NCBI RefSeq assembly: GCF_031180885.1
Contig: NZ_JAPSLK010000003.1
Span: 263,444 to 327,443 of the forward strand
DNA from: Saccharothrix sp.
Lineage (GTDB): Bacteria; Actinomycetota; Actinomycetes; Mycobacteriales; Pseudonocardiaceae
Length of the DNA stretch: 64,000 nt
Direction: 5' to 3'
The position numbers and the translations under genes were made by a program. The notes under the pieces were generated by a model. The model was not told where the DNA came from. It saw nothing but the letters and a program-made list of their open reading frames with translations, and ran no database searches. Positions 56,301 through 64,000 of the stretch are shown one piece after another (the first letter of the stretch is position 1; every line of letters starts with the position of its first letter).

Positions 56301-58480
56301 AGGTCGCGGTGATCGGCGGCGGACCCGGTGGCCTGTACTTCGCCGCCCTGGCCAAGGAACGAGACCCCGCCCGCCGCATCACGGTCTGGGAGCGCAACGC
56401 CGCCGACGACACGTTCGGCTTCGGCGTGGTCTTCTCCGACGACACCCTCGACGGCATCGCCCGCGCCGACCCCGCCGTGTTCGCCGCCATGGAGGCCGAG
56501 TTCGCCCGCTGGAGCGACATCGACATCCACTACCGGGGCACCGTCCAGACCTCCGGCGGCCACGGGTTCGCCGCCATCTCCCGCAAGCGCCTCCTCGAAA
56601 TCCTCCAGAAGCGCTGCGCCGACCTCGGCGTCGAGGTCCGCCACACCACCACCGCACCCCCGGCCGCCGTACTCGCCACGACGAACGACCTGGTGGTAGC
56701 CGCCGATGGCGTCAACTCCGCCACCCGCACCGCGCACGCCGACGTCTTCAAGCCCACCCTCGACGTCCGCCGCTGCCGGTACATGTGGCTGGCCACCGAC
56801 CACGTCTTCGACGCCTTCACCTTCCTCGTCGCCGAGACCGACTTCGGCCCGATCCAAGTGCACGCCTACCCCTACAGCGCCGACCGCAGCACGTTCATCG
56901 TCGAGGTCCCCGAGGACACCTGGCGCCGCGCCGGGTTCGCCGACCGCGACCTCCCGCCCGGCGCGAGCGACGAGGACAGCGTGGCCCGCTGCGCCGACCT
57001 GCTCGGCTACCGGTTGCTCACCAACAACTCCCGTTGGCTGCGGTTCACCACCGTGCGCAACGAGACCTGGCGGCACGACAACGTCGTCCTGCTCGGCGAC
57101 GCCGCGCATACCGCGCACTTCTCCATCGGCTCGGGCACCAAGCTCGCGATGGAGGACGCCGTCGCGCTCGCCGACTCCCTGCCCGACCTCGACCGCTACG
57201 AACGCGAGCGCCGGCCGGTCGTCGAGTCCACCCAGCGCGCCGCGCAGGCCAGCCTGGAGTGGTTCGAGCGCATCGGCCAGTCGGTCGGCCAGGAGCCCGA
57301 GCAGTTCGCGTTCAACCTGCTCACCCGCAGCCGCCGGGTCACCTACGACAACCTGCGCCGCCGCGACCCGGCCTACACCGCCGCCGCCGACGCCTGGTTC
57401 GCCCGCCACTGCGGCGGCCCCGACACCCGCCCGCCGCTGTTCCAGCCACTGCGGGTGCGCGGGGTCGAACTCGTGAACCGAGTCGTGGCCGCACCCATAG
57501 CCACCGACAGCGCCACGGACGGCATCCCCGGCGAGGCCGAACTGCTGCACCTGACCGGCAAAGCCCTCGGCGGCGCGGGTCTGGTGCTGACCGGCATGAC
57601 CGCCGTCAGCCCGCACGGCCGCACCACACCCTCCTGCCCGGGCCTCTACACCGACGCGCAGGTCGAGGCGTGGCGGCGCATCACCGACACCGTCCACACC
57701 CACACCGACGCGCGGATCGGCGTCCAGCTCAACCACTCCGGCCGCCGGGGCTTGAGCACCGCCGGCCCCTCCCCCATCCCCTACGGCTCACTGCCCGTTC
57801 CCCGCGAACTGACGCCCGAGGACCTGGACGTGATCGCCGGACAGTTCGCCGAAGCCGCCCGGCGGGCCGCGGAAGCCGGGTTCGACGTGGTGGAAGTCCA
57901 AGCCGGTCACGGATTCCTGCTGTCCACGTTCCTGTCCCCGCTCACCAACCACCGCACGGACGCGTTCGGCGGGCCGCTCGCCCACCGCCTGCGGTTCCCG
58001 CTGGCCGTGCTGGACGCCGTGCGCGCGCAGTGGCAAGGCCCGCTGCTGGCCCGGATCTCCGCCGTCGACTGGGCACCCGGCGGAACCACGCTGGAGGACG
58101 CGGTCGAGATCGCCCGGGAGTTCGCCGCGCACGGGGTGGACGTGGTGGACGTGTCCAGCGGCGAGGTCGTGCCCGAGCAGCAACCCGCGTACGGGCGCAG
58201 CTACCAGACCCCGTTCGCCGAACGCATCCGCGCCGAGACCGGCGTCCGGACCCTCGCCGCGGGCGCGATCTCGACGTGGGACGACGCGGCCTCGATCATC
58301 GTGGCCGGTCGGGCGGACCTGGTCGGCATCGGCCGGGCGCACGTGCACGACCCGGCGTGGACCCTGCACGCCGCCGCCGCGCTCGGCTACACCGGACCGG
58401 GCGCGCGCTGGCCCCGCGTCTACGCCGCCGGCGAGGCCGCGCCCCGGTACGAACCCGAACGGTCCGCGAGGAGGGCGTGA
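56297..58480 (+). CDS. Salicylyl-CoA 5-hydroxylase/OYE fusion
   Basis: A 727-residue fusion. Residues 1-~385 form a class A flavin monooxygenase: KVAVIGGGPGGLYFAALAKE, DLVVAADGVNSATR and VVLLGDAAHTAHFSIGSG. Residues ~390-727 form an Old Yellow Enzyme-type barrel, LFQPLRVRGVELVNRVVAAP, GVQLNHSGRRG, EVQAGHGFLLSTFLSP and GRADLVGIGRAHVHDP. The same fusion is known in salicylyl-CoA 5-hydroxylases (Sdg pathway) and 2-aminobenzoyl-CoA monooxygenase/reductase. The gentisate dioxygenase next door favours salicylyl-CoA. Start overlaps the thioesterase stop; stop overlaps the nitrilase start. Confidence 0.88.
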   Translation: MKVAVIGGGPGGLYFAALAKERDPARRITVWERNAADDTFGFGVVFSDDTLDGIARADPAVFAAMEAEFARWSDIDIHYRGTVQTSGGHGFAAISRKRLLEILQKRCADLGVEVRHTTTAPPAAVLATTNDLVVAADGVNSATRTAHADVFKPTLDVRRCRYMWLATDHVFDAFTFLVAETDFGPIQVHAYPYSADRSTFIVEVPEDTWRRAGFADRDLPPGASDEDSVARCADLLGYRLLTNNSRWLRFTTVRNETWRHDNVVLLGDAAHTAHFSIGSGTKLAMEDAVALADSLPDLDRYERERRPVVESTQRAAQASLEWFERIGQSVGQEPEQFAFNLLTRSRRVTYDNLRRRDPAYTAAADAWFARHCGGPDTRPPLFQPLRVRGVELVNRVVAAPIATDSATDGIPGEAELLHLTGKALGGAGLVLTGMTAVSPHGRTTPSCPGLYTDAQVEAWRRITDTVHTHTDARIGVQLNHSGRRGLSTAGPSPIPYGSLPVPRELTPEDLDVIAGQFAEAARRAAEAGFDVVEVQAGHGFLLSTFLSPLTNHRTDAFGGPLAHRLRFPLAVLDAVRAQWQGPLLARISAVDWAPGGTTLEDAVEIAREFAAHGVDVVDVSSGEVVPEQQPAYGRSYQTPFAERIRAETGVRTLAAGAISTWDDAASIIVAGRADLVGIGRAHVHDPAWTLHAAAALGYTGPGARWPRVYAAGEAAPRYEPERSARRA

Positions 58481-59478
58481 TGGACGAGTTCCCGAGGTTC
58501 ACCGCGGCGGCCGTGCAGACCGCACCGGAGTACCTGGACGCGGCGAAGACCGTGCAGAAAGCGGTGTCGCTGATCCGCGAGGCCGCCGGGCACGGGGCGT
58601 CGCTGGTGGCGTTCCCCGAGGTGTTCGTGCCCGGCTACCCGTACTGGAACTGGACGATGAACCCGGTCGCCGGGTCGCCCTGGTACGAGCGGCTCTACCG
58701 GGCCGCGATCGACGTGCCCGGCCCGCACGTGGACACCCTGCGCGCCGCCGCCGCGGCCACCGGCACCACCGTCGTCATCGGCGTGAACGAACGCGGCAAG
58801 CACAGCCTGGGCGTCCTCTACAACACGGTCCTGGTCATCGGCCCGGACGGCGCGGTGCTGGGCGCGCACCGCAAGCTCGTCCCGACGTGGGCGGAGAAGC
58901 TGACCTGGACCGGCGGTGACGGCAGTTCCCTGCGGGTGCACCAGACTCCCGTGGGTCCGCTGGGGGTGCTGGCCTGCGGCGAGAACACCAACACCCTGGC
59001 CCGGTTCGCCCTGCTCGCACAAGGCGAGCTGGTCCACGTGGCGAACTACATCGCCCTGCCGGTCGCGCCGAAGGACTACGACATGGCGGAGGCGATCGCG
59101 ATCCGCACCGCCGCGCACGCGTTCGAGGGCAAGGTCTTCTCGGTGGTGTCCTGCTCCACCATCTCCCCGACCATCGTCGACACCGTCGCCGGTGACGACC
59201 CGGTCGCGCGGGAGCTGCTGGCCCGGCCGCGCAGCGCGTTGTCCGGGATCTTCGGCCCGGACGGGCGGCCGGTGGTCGAGCCGTTGATCGACGACGAGGG
59301 GATCGTCTACGGCGAGGTCGACCTGGCCCGGTGCATCCAGCCCAAGCAGATGCACGACATCATCGGCCACTACAACCGGTTCGACGTGTTCTCCTTGCAC
59401 GTCAACGGATCTGTGCAGCAGCCGCTGGCGCAGGGCCCGGTCGACGGTCAGCCGTTGACCGGGCCGTGGCAGGACTGA
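58480..59478 (+). CDS. Nitrilase
   Basis: A 332-residue enzyme with the Glu-Lys-Cys triad: VAFPEVFVPGYPYWNW (Glu47), AHRKLVPTWAEKLTW (Lys132) and LACGENTNTLARFALLAQGE (Cys166, followed by the E-N-x-N motif of true nitrilases). The YPYWNW motif suits arylacetonitrilase/aromatic nitrilase groups. Its ATG overlaps the hydroxylase stop (TGATG), so it is made with the salicylyl-CoA pathway. It might make salicylate or a related acid from a nitrile. The last 77 bp overlap the convergent CoA ligase gene. Confidence 0.9.
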   Translation: MDEFPRFTAAAVQTAPEYLDAAKTVQKAVSLIREAAGHGASLVAFPEVFVPGYPYWNWTMNPVAGSPWYERLYRAAIDVPGPHVDTLRAAAAATGTTVVIGVNERGKHSLGVLYNTVLVIGPDGAVLGAHRKLVPTWAEKLTWTGGDGSSLRVHQTPVGPLGVLACGENTNTLARFALLAQGELVHVANYIALPVAPKDYDMAEAIAIRTAAHAFEGKVFSVVSCSTISPTIVDTVAGDDPVARELLARPRSALSGIFGPDGRPVVEPLIDDEGIVYGEVDLARCIQPKQMHDIIGHYNRFDVFSLHVNGSVQQPLAQGPVDGQPLTGPWQD

Positions 59479-61066
59479 GCACGTCCGGCGGGGTCCCGTC
59501 CGCCGCCCACTCGCGCAGCCGGAAACGTTGCAGCTTCCCGGTGTCGGTGCGCGGCAGTTCGGTGACGAACTCGACCGCCCGCGGGTACTTGTAGGGCGCG
59601 ATGGTGGCCTTGACGAAGTCCTGGAGGTCGGCCGCCGTCACCCCCTCGGCGATGACGAACGCCTTCACGATCCAGCCGCGCTCCTCGTCCGGCGCCGCGA
59701 CCACACCGCAGTCCACCACGCTCGGGTGCCGGTTGAGGGCGGCCTCGACCTCGGGGCCGGCGATGTTGTAACCCGCGGAGATGATCATGTCGTCGTTGCG
59801 GGCCTGGTACCAGAAGTAGCCCTCGGCGTCGCGGACGTAGGTGTCGCCGGTGATGTTCCAGCCGTCGTGGACGTAGGCCGCCTGGCGGTCGTCGGCCAGG
59901 TAGCGGCAGCCCGTGGGGCCGCGCACGGCCAGCCGACCGGCCACGCCGTCGGGCACCGGCCGGCCCTCTTCGTCCAGCACGGCGGCTTCGAAGCCGGGCA
60001 CCACCTTGCCGGTCGCGCCGGGGCGGACCTCCTCGTCGGCGGCGGAGATGAACACGTGCAGCATCTCGGTGGCGCCGATGCCGTCGATGATCCGGATACC
60101 GGTGGCGGCGTGGAAGTCCTCGGAGACCTGGGCGGGCAGCGCTTCGCCGGCGGACACGCAGCGGCGGACCCCGCGCAGCAGGTCGGCCTTCCCGGCGGCG
60201 AGGATCGCCCGGTAGACGGTCGGCGCGGTGAACAGGACGGTGACCCCGTTGGCGTGCGCGGTTTTTGCGAGTTCCACGGGGGTTTGGCGTTCCAGCAGCA
60301 GGGTGGCCGCGCCGGCGCGCAGCGGGAAGACCAGCAGGCCGCCGAGCCCGAAGGTGAAAGCCAGGGGCGGGGTGCCGGTGAACAGGTCGTCGGGGCGGGG
60401 CCGGACGGTGTGGGCGGAGAAGGTGTCGGCGATGGCCAGGACGTCGCGGTGGAAGTGCATGGTGGCCTTGGGGCGGCCGGTGGTGCCGGAGGTGAAGCCG
60501 AGCAGGACCACGTCGTCGGCGGCGGTGTCGACGGCCGCGTAGTCGGTCGGGGCGGCGGCGCAGAGCTTGTCCAGTTCTTCTTCGCCGACCACGGTCATGG
60601 TGTCCCGCAACGGTTCCAGCGCTTCGGTGAACCGGTCGTCGCACAGCGCCAGGAACGGCTTGGCGGTGTCGCGCACGGTGGCGAGTTCGCCGGTGCGTAA
60701 CAGCGGCATGGTGGCCACCACGACCCCGCCGGCCTTGACCACGGCGAGCCAGCACACCGCCAGCCACGGTGTGTTGGGGCCGCGCAGCAGAACCCGGTTG
60801 CCGGGGATGAGGCCGAAGTGGTCGGTGAGGACGTTCGCGAGCCGGTTCACCCGGTCGCGGACCTCGCCGTAGGTCCAGCGCTTGCCACCGCCGAGCAGGC
60901 ACGGGCGGTCCGGGCCGAACCTGGCGAGGGTCTGGTCGAGCAGGACTTCCGCGCAGTTGAGCCGTTCCGGGTGGTGGTCCAGCGGGCGCAGGTCGGGCCA
61001 GAGGTGCGCGGGCGGCAGGTTGTCCCGGCAGAAGGTGTCCCGGTGGGCGGAGGGTGAGAGCTGCAT
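59402..61066 (-). CDS. Aryl-CoA ligase (salicylate/benzoate-CoA ligase type)
   Basis: A 554-residue adenylate-forming ligase. The AMP-binding signature is LLGFTSGTTGRPKATMHF, with GTPPLAFTFGLGGLLVFPLR, IIDGIGATEMLHVF and GWNITGDTYVRDAEGYFWYQ next. The end has RTDTGKLQRFRLREW with the acylation Lys. This order and the DGIGATEMLHIF-type motif are usual for benzoate- and 2-aminobenzoate-CoA ligases, so salicylate is the natural substrate here. It is divergent from the PaaX-type gene and convergent with the nitrilase gene. Confidence 0.88.
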   Translation of the reverse strand: MQLSPSAHRDTFCRDNLPPAHLWPDLRPLDHHPERLNCAEVLLDQTLARFGPDRPCLLGGGKRWTYGEVRDRVNRLANVLTDHFGLIPGNRVLLRGPNTPWLAVCWLAVVKAGGVVVATMPLLRTGELATVRDTAKPFLALCDDRFTEALEPLRDTMTVVGEEELDKLCAAAPTDYAAVDTAADDVVLLGFTSGTTGRPKATMHFHRDVLAIADTFSAHTVRPRPDDLFTGTPPLAFTFGLGGLLVFPLRAGAATLLLERQTPVELAKTAHANGVTVLFTAPTVYRAILAAGKADLLRGVRRCVSAGEALPAQVSEDFHAATGIRIIDGIGATEMLHVFISAADEEVRPGATGKVVPGFEAAVLDEEGRPVPDGVAGRLAVRGPTGCRYLADDRQAAYVHDGWNITGDTYVRDAEGYFWYQARNDDMIISAGYNIAGPEVEAALNRHPSVVDCGVVAAPDEERGWIVKAFVIAEGVTAADLQDFVKATIAPYKYPRAVEFVTELPRTDTGKLQRFRLREWAADGTPPDVLSPATARSTADRRPGPAPAAAAQIR

Positions 61067-61122
61067 CGCGCTGCACCTCGCTTGGCCGCGGTGGCGGAAG
61101 GTCGGCACATCGTATGGCGGTC

Positions 61123-61146
61123 TCGTGACGGCAGTCAATGACACGA
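61123..61146. promoter_or_regulatory. Inverted repeat between CoA ligase and PaaX-type gene
   Basis: TCGTG-N14-CACGA encloses a small perfect GTCA-a-TGAC palindrome in the shared 110-bp promoter region. It is a candidate PaaX site. Confidence 0.4.
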
Positions 61147-61176
61147 CATGCCACGTGGCCGGGTTAAGGTGTGCGC

Positions 61177-62025
61177 GTGACGATGCTCGACCTGGACGAA
61201 CCGGCCCTCGACTCCCCGTCGGGCCGGGCCACGCAGCCCCGGCAGCTGATCGTGACGCTGTACGGGCTGTACGCGCGGCCCAGCGGCGGGTGGCTCGCGG
61301 TGGGGTCGCTGGTGCGCCTGCTGGCCGAGTTGGGCGTGGACGAGCCCGCGGTCCGGTCGTCGGTGTCGCGGCTCAAGCGGCGCGGCATCCTGCGCCCGCA
61401 CGCGGTGGACGGCATCGCCGGGTACGCGCTGACCGAGCAGGCGCAGGAGATCCTGCGCGAGGGCGACTACCGGATCTTCGAGCGGGTGCGGGCGTCGATG
61501 GCCGACGGGTGGCTGCTCGCGGTGTTCTCGGTGCCGGAGTCGGAGCGGCAGAAGCGGCACGTCCTGCGCACCCAGTTGACCAAGCTGGGGTTCGGCACCG
61601 CCGCGCCCGGGGTGTGGATCGCGCCCGCGCACGTCTACGAGGAGGTCGCCGAGCGGCTGACCCGGTTGGGGCTGCGCGACTACGTCAACCTGTTCCGGGC
61701 GGACTACCTGTCCGCGCTGCCGGACCTGGCGGACAAGGTGCGCCAGTGGTGGGACCTGGACGCGCTGGACCACCTGTACGAGGACTTCTGCGCCGCGTAC
61801 GGGGGCGGCGAGCCCGGTGAGCCGTCCGAACGGGAGGCGTTCGTGGCCTACGTGCGCATCCTCACCGACTGGCGGCGGCTGCCCTACCTGGACCCGGGCC
61901 TGCCGCCGGAGGTGCTGCCGCGCAAGTGGAGCGGCACGCGCGCGGTGGAGCTGTTCGAGTCCGCCCGCGCCCGGCTGGAGGGTCCGGCGCGGCGGCACGC
62001 GATGCGGGTCATCTCACATCGGTGA
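61177..62025 (+). CDS. PaaX-family repressor
   Basis: About 282 residues. The N-terminal winged helix is RQLIVTLYGLYARPSGGWLA and VGSLVRLLAELGVDEPAVRS. The middle domain has DGWLLAVFSVPESERQKRHV, and the C-terminal has APGVWIAPAHVYEEVAERLT and PRKWSGTRAVELFES. PaaX proteins answer aryl-CoA effectors, such as phenylacetyl-CoA. Here the adjacent ligase makes an aryl-CoA, which suggests salicylyl-CoA as inducer (inference). GTG 61177 is the preferred start; 61171 and 61183 are also possible. Confidence 0.87.
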   Translation: MTMLDLDEPALDSPSGRATQPRQLIVTLYGLYARPSGGWLAVGSLVRLLAELGVDEPAVRSSVSRLKRRGILRPHAVDGIAGYALTEQAQEILREGDYRIFERVRASMADGWLLAVFSVPESERQKRHVLRTQLTKLGFGTAAPGVWIAPAHVYEEVAERLTRLGLRDYVNLFRADYLSALPDLADKVRQWWDLDALDHLYEDFCAAYGGGEPGEPSEREAFVAYVRILTDWRRLPYLDPGLPPEVLPRKWSGTRAVELFESARARLEGPARRHAMRVISHR

Positions 62026-62941
62026 CATAGGCGTGGGCGTGCCGGCCGACGCGCAGCAGGTGGTCGCGGACCAGGGGCACGTGCGGGTTGGCCGACGCGC
62101 CGGGGCGCTGGACGAGGAAGCCGGTGTTGATCGGCGGGTCGTCCGGTTCGTGCAGCACCACCAGTTCGCCGGCCGCCAGCTCGCGCTCGCACAGGTAGCG
62201 CGGCAGCACGCTGAACCCGGTGCTGCCGACCACCGCCGCGAGCACCCCGCGCAGGTCGGGCACGGTGACCGCGGGGTGGCCGGTCAGCCGGCGGCCGAAG
62301 ACGTGCCGCCAGTAGCGGCGCACGATCGGCAGGTCCTCGGCGTAGGCGACCAGGGGGACGCCGTTGAGCGCGGCCGGGTCGTCGACCGGGCCGACGCGGC
62401 GGGCCAGGTCCGGCCCGGCGACCAGCACGAACTCCTCGTCGGCCAGCGGGGCTGAAGCGAGGTTGCGGCCGCGCGGGCGGTGGGTGGCGACGACCAGGTC
62501 GTAGCGCCCCGTGGTCACGCCCTCCAGCAGTTGCTCGGTCTGGCCGGCCGTGATCCGCAGCCGGACACCCTGGTCGACCAGCGGGGCGAGGTGGGGCAGC
62601 ACGCAGTGGGTGAGGAACTCGGCCGGTCCGGCGACGTGCACCGGATCGGCCTGACCGCCGTCGTCACCCGCGACCGCGGCCAGCGCGTCCAGCGGTTGGC
62701 CGACGCGGGCGGCGAGATCGTCGGCGGGCGGCGCGGGGACCACACCCCGCGCCTGCCGTTCGAACAGCTCCCGACCCAGTTGGCGTTCCAGCGCGCGGAT
62801 CTGCGTGGTGACGGTGGGCTGGGACAGGCCCAGGAGGCGCGCCGCGGCGGTGAACGAGCCGGACCGGTAGACGGCCAGGAACGTCCGCAGCAGGTTCAGG
62901 TCCAACGACGAGCCATTGGTTTCACTATCCCTCACATGCAC
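62009..62941 (-). CDS. LysR-family regulator
   Basis: 310 residues with a typical N-terminal HTH, LNLLRTFLAVYRSGSFTAAA, LLGLSQPTVTTQIRALERQL, and an effector domain from about 95. The linker between them (ARGVVPAPPADDLAARVGQP) is Pro/Ala-rich. It is divergent from the MDR reductase gene (77-bp gap) and may control it. Its 3' end overlaps the PaaX-type gene by 17 bp. Confidence 0.9.
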   Translation of the reverse strand: MHVRDSETNGSSLDLNLLRTFLAVYRSGSFTAAARLLGLSQPTVTTQIRALERQLGRELFERQARGVVPAPPADDLAARVGQPLDALAAVAGDDGGQADPVHVAGPAEFLTHCVLPHLAPLVDQGVRLRITAGQTEQLLEGVTTGRYDLVVATHRPRGRNLASAPLADEEFVLVAGPDLARRVGPVDDPAALNGVPLVAYAEDLPIVRRYWRHVFGRRLTGHPAVTVPDLRGVLAAVVGSTGFSVLPRYLCERELAAGELVVLHEPDDPPINTGFLVQRPGASANPHVPLVRDHLLRVGRHAHAYVTDVR

Positions 62942-63018
62942 AAGGCTATTGGATGGCTATGGGTCTGCGCGGTTAACGTCGGTCCCGTCCCACTGCTCGA
63001 AACCCCAGGAAGACCGCC

Positions 63019-64000
63019 ATGCCCTTCACCAGCCGCGAGTGGCGCCTCGCCGCTCGCCCCGTCGGCGAGCCCCAGCCCTCTGACTTCACCTTCGCCACCG
63101 CGACCGTGCCCGACCCGGGCCCCGGCCAGGTCGTCGTCCGCAACGACTACCTGTCGGTCGACCCGTACATGCGCGGCCGGATGAACGAGGGCGAGTCCTA
63201 CATCCCGCCGTTCGTGCTGGGCGAGCCCATGACCGGGTCGGCCGTGGGCACCGTGGTGGCGTCCGAGGTGGCCGAACTGCCGATCGGCACCACCGTCACC
63301 CACTTCCTGGGCTGGCGCGAGCACGCGCTGCTCGGCGCCGGTGACGTGCAGGTCGTGGACACCGACCTGGCTCCCGCGACCGCGTACCTGGGTGTGCTGG
63401 GCACCACCGGCCTGACCGCGTGGGCCACGCTGAAGGAGGTCGCGCCGGTCCGCGAGGGCGACGTGGTGTTCGTCTCCGGCGCGGCGGGCGCGGTCGGCTC
63501 GGTCTCCGCCCGCCTGGCGCGCAAGCTCGGCGCGTCCAAGGTCATCGGCTCGGCCGGCGGACCTACCAAAGCGGCCCGGCTGACCGGTGACTTCGGCTAC
63601 GACGTGGCGCTGGACTACCGGGCCGGCGACATCCACGGCCAGTTGGCGGCGGCGGCCCCCGAGGGCGTGGACGTCTACCTCGACAACGTGGGCGGCGACC
63701 ACCTGGACGCGGCGCTGCGGGTGATGAACCGGTTCGGCCGGGTCGGCCTGGTCGGCGCGATCTCGATGTACAACGCGACCTCGCTGCCCGCCGGTCCGCC
63801 GCACCTGCCGCTGGCGATCGGCAAGCGCGTCACGTTGCGCGGCATGAACGTCAGCGACCACTACCACCTGGCGCCCGAGTACGTGCGGCAGGCGGCGGGG
63901 TGGCTGGCCGACGGGTCGCTGGTGACCGACGAGACCGTGGTGGACGGGATCGAGAACGCGGCGGAGGCGTTCCTGGCGATGATGCGCGGCGCGAACACCG
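63019..64000 (+). CDS. NADPH-dependent MDR-family reductase, C-terminus beyond window
   Basis: 327 residues to the window edge, out of an expected ~335-340. The start is LAARPVGEPQPSDFTFATAT, and SVDPYMRGRMNEGESYIPPF is a landmark of zinc-free double-bond reductases (CurA/leukotriene B4 dehydrogenase type). The NADPH site is VFVSGAAGAVGSVSARLARK, followed by VDVYLDNVGGDHLDAALRVM. It would reduce an alpha,beta-unsaturated carbonyl. It is divergent from the LysR gene. AGGAAG precedes ATG 63019. Confidence 0.92.
   Translation, partial: MPFTSREWRLAARPVGEPQPSDFTFATATVPDPGPGQVVVRNDYLSVDPYMRGRMNEGESYIPPFVLGEPMTGSAVGTVVASEVAELPIGTTVTHFLGWREHALLGAGDVQVVDTDLAPATAYLGVLGTTGLTAWATLKEVAPVREGDVVFVSGAAGAVGSVSARLARKLGASKVIGSAGGPTKAARLTGDFGYDVALDYRAGDIHGQLAAAAPEGVDVYLDNVGGDHLDAALRVMNRFGRVGLVGAISMYNATSLPAGPPHLPLAIGKRVTLRGMNVSDHYHLAPEYVRQAAGWLADGSLVTDETVVDGIENAAEAFLAMMRGANT

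Overview
The window is very GC-rich. Codon third positions are almost always G or C, GTG and TTG starts are common, and many genes have strong GGAGG-type or leaderless starts. It carries secreted actinobacterial hydrolases, a CtpE-type ATPase, a PaaX regulator, P450 and LigD-type genes and Tn554-type recombinase remnants. All of this points to a filamentous actinomycete, most plausibly of the Pseudonocardiales (Saccharothrix/Lentzea/Actinosynnema-like). The genus is inference. No rRNA, tRNA or CRISPR array was seen.

Layout. 1-10.7 kb: a cut-off solute-binding protein, a stretch of decayed genes (histidine kinase, unknown protein), then secreted hydrolases (GH29 fucosidase with its LacI regulator, streptogrisin-type protease, neutral ceramidase) and a pectate lyase remnant. 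10.8-18.8 kb: MFS remnant, LigD-type polymerase, P450, a frameshifted methyltransferase, a cupin-XRE regulator that shares a palindrome with a nearby methyltransferase gene, a D-amino-acid oxidase, and broken chitinase and HNH lipoprotein genes. 18.9-23.1 kb: aldehyde dehydrogenase, MFS exporter and tannase/feruloyl esterase, which suit aromatic acid metabolism.

23.1-29.8 kb holds the most unusual part. Five tightly coupled genes encode a J-domain/pseudokinase protein, a vWA protein, an adenylosuccinate-synthetase-like enzyme, an NrtR-type (degenerate Nudix plus winged helix) regulator and a small unknown protein. They are preceded by a perfect 9-bp-arm palindrome that ends one base before the first start codon. 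A PP2C-like protein with a missing metal ligand lies just beyond a convergent amidase. Kinase, vWA and PP2C recall the TerY-P triads of tellurite-type conflict and stress systems, here combined with a nucleotide-synthesis-type enzyme and an NAD/ADP-ribose-type sensor.

29.9-50.7 kb: CtpE-type P-ATPase, a GGDEF/HD-GYP protein whose HD motif is RD, a TetR-controlled heterodimeric ABC exporter, several methyltransferases and regulators, a double gene truncation at 42.45 kb, and an operon joining a FAD/NAD(P)-binding protein to a stand-alone PEP-utilising-type protein. 50.7-53.9 kb is a scar of truncated genes around a degenerate Tn554-like recombinase module.

53.9-62 kb is a divergent catabolic locus. 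The CoA ligase, salicylyl-CoA 5-hydroxylase/OYE fusion and thioesterase would convert salicylate to gentisate. Gentisate dioxygenase and a FAH-family hydrolase would then cleave the ring and split the product. A nitrilase is translationally coupled to the hydroxylase and a PaaX regulator lies beside the ligase. A maleate isomerase gene that would finish the route survives only as its first 40 codons. The window ends with a LysR gene and a cut-off MDR reductase.
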